Source: DASXMT01 sp963812965
Lineage (GTDB): Bacteria; Actinomycetota; Acidimicrobiia; Acidimicrobiales; RAAP-2
Assembly (NCBI GenBank): GCA_963812965.1
Contig: CAWEXG010000002.1
Span: 434,001 to 498,000 of the forward strand
Direction: 5' to 3'
DNA length: 64,000 nt
Position numbers and translations under genes: made by a program. Below the pieces are notes generated by a model, which ran no database searches, was not told the origin of the DNA, and saw only the letters and a program-made list of their open reading frames with translations. Of this stretch, positions 62,783 to 64,000 are shown piece by piece. Position 1 is the first letter of the stretch. The number at the start of each line of letters is the position of its first letter.

Positions 62783-62789
62783 GGGGAAC

Positions 62790-63989
62790 CTACTGAGATG
62801 CCGGTAGGGCGCCCTCTCCGATAGCCAGGACGTGGATGTCGCCGTTCGGATCGATGGCGATGAGCGCCGAGTCGTTGCTTCCCCCGTTGGCTCCGTCGGT
62901 GTCGGCGTAGATCTCGCCGTTCGGAGCGACGGCGACCCCTGACGGCCTGAACGACCCTTCGAGTCCTGGGACCGAGTTGAGCCGAAACGTGACGACCGGC
63001 GTCACATTCGTCCCTGTGGCACGGTCGATGGCGAACATGCCGTAGTCGGCGACGACGATGCTTCCATCGGGATCGCTCGCGAGCCCGGCCGGGGTCACGT
63101 AGGTCCCTCCCGACTGAATGGTGCTCTGTCCTCCCACCGGGCTCGCCGTGCCATCGGGGGAGATCTGGAGGAGCACTTTGGGGGAGAAGTTGGCGATATA
63201 GAGGTCGCCAGAGGCAGAGACGGCGATGGCATCGGGGTCGAATGCGATGGGTGTCCCCCCGACCGAGAGATCGTTGATCCCCCCACCGGGGGTGGCGCCG
63301 GTCACGGGGACGACCGCTGTAGCAGCAGCGACCGTGCCGTTCGATCCGATCGTTTGGACACCTCGGCCATCGACGACGTAGAGCGTGCTGTCCGGGCCGA
63401 TGGCCAGTGAGGTCGGCGTCGGCACCTGGGCCACTGTCGTGATGATTCCTGCAGGCGAGATGGCTCGGACCCGGTTGTTGCCCGAGTCGGCGATGTAGAT
63501 GGTCCCATCGGGCGCTATCGCCATCCCCAGTGGACGATCGAGCTCGGCTGACGTCGCTGCTCCACTGTCGCCCACAAAGCCCGTACGCCCGTTACCGGCG
63601 ATGACGTGCAGCGCGCCGCTGGGCTCACGCTCGATGATCTGGCTCGATCCCTGATTGACGACGAGAACGCCGCCGTTCGGTGCGATGCCGAGGGCTGTCG
63701 GTTCGTGGAGCGCTCTGGCGAATGCGGTCGAGGTCGAGGTCGGCACCGGCGCCGGTGCCGGTGCCGACACATGCGGAGCCGGCTTGGGACGGCCGGCCTT
63801 GGGCTGGCTTCCTCCGGTGTGCCCGCCGACAGTGAGGAACGTCGTCGCGGCTGCGATGACGAGGACCACGATGGTGATTCCCGAGATCAGCCACCGGCGT
63901 CGTCGACGACGGGCCTCTTCGAAGAGGGCCTGTGCTTGCTCCCTCTCGGTTTCGGTGGCGGCCGAGGGACTCTCCTGAAAGAGGGTCAT
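62790..63989 (-). CDS. Membrane-anchored NHL-repeat beta-propeller protein
   Basis: 399 aa, start at 63989 (MTLFQESPSAATETEREQAQ). Basic stretch RRRRRRW then one transmembrane helix (LISGITIVVLVIAAATTFLT), a Pro/Ala-rich linker, and about six NHL-type blades: ALGIAPNGGVLVVNQGSSQI, PLGMAIAPDGTIYIADSGNN, TSLAIGPDSTLYVVDGRG, AIAVSASGDLYIANFSP, GLASDPDGSIVVADYGM, GVAVAPNGEIYADTDGAN. The propeller should face outside the cell. Function unknown; propellers of this kind bind proteins or ligands. Confidence 0.85.
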   Translation of the reverse strand: MTLFQESPSAATETEREQAQALFEEARRRRRRWLISGITIVVLVIAAATTFLTVGGHTGGSQPKAGRPKPAPHVSAPAPAPVPTSTSTAFARALHEPTALGIAPNGGVLVVNQGSSQIIEREPSGALHVIAGNGRTGFVGDSGAATSAELDRPLGMAIAPDGTIYIADSGNNRVRAISPAGIITTVAQVPTPTSLAIGPDSTLYVVDGRGVQTIGSNGTVAAATAVVPVTGATPGGGINDLSVGGTPIAFDPDAIAVSASGDLYIANFSPKVLLQISPDGTASPVGGQSTIQSGGTYVTPAGLASDPDGSIVVADYGMFAIDRATGTNVTPVVTFRLNSVPGLEGSFRPSGVAVAPNGEIYADTDGANGGSNDSALIAIDPNGDIHVLAIGEGALPASQ

Positions 63990-64000
63990 ACCGACTTCTC

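Overview
The window is high-GC DNA from an actinobacterium, most likely of the class Acidimicrobiia. The order argS-lysA-hom-thrC-rho-rpmE-prfA-prmC-tsaC, a leuB-ilvE-cimA operon, a secreted protein ending in GYWLVA-DGGIFTFGDA repeats, KstR-type operators and ethylmalonyl-CoA pathway genes all fit. The class assignment is inference; no 16S gene or species marker is present.

Layout. (1) 188-13328 is a genomic island at the 3' end of a tRNA-Arg(CCG) gene, bounded by a 30-bp perfect direct repeat and carrying a near-perfect 27-bp inverted repeat close to each end. It holds an AbiE toxin-antitoxin pair with three further tightly coupled genes, an IS1182-type transposase, a stand-alone Cas1 with zinc-finger and HTH extensions that has lost its N-terminus at the IS, an XRE regulator diverging from a membrane protein, a complete IS21-family element with a 7-bp target duplication, and an OGG-fold glycosylase-like protein. 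Cas1, inverted repeats and a tRNA target together recall casposons. (2) 13588-24632 is housekeeping backbone: argS, lysA, hom, thrC, rho, rpmE, prfA, prmC, tsaC. The part up to 21.5 kb is full of single-base frameshifts, probably sequence errors because the genes are essential. (3) 24701-28616 is a branched-chain amino-acid operon behind an apparent leader-peptide attenuator. (4) 30418-41195 is a second island, inserted at the 3' end of an acyl-CoA dehydrogenase gene; a 58-bp repeat (57/58) rebuilds the gene end on the left and leaves the displaced end on the right. It carries damaged toxin-antitoxin modules, a truncated tyrosine recombinase, regulators and small enzymes. (5) 41343-47099 is a steroid/acyl-CoA catabolic cluster (FadA5-like thiolase, EchA19-like hydratase, thioesterase, acyl-CoA ligase, SDR) with two KstR-like operators. 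(6) 46876-56832 holds an Lgt-like protein, two tandem NlpC/P60 hydrolases, a DUF885-type peptidase and a large Ig-like/repeat surface protein with a G-tract near its start. (7) 57440-61667 encodes the last steps of the ethylmalonyl-CoA pathway (malyl-CoA lyase, methylsuccinyl-CoA dehydrogenase, MaoC-type mesaconyl-CoA hydratase), followed by mutY and a membrane-anchored NHL-repeat protein.

The most interesting items are the Cas1-bearing tRNA island, the island that rebuilds an acyl-CoA dehydrogenase gene, the leader-peptide attenuator, and several toxin-antitoxin modules caught in decay.
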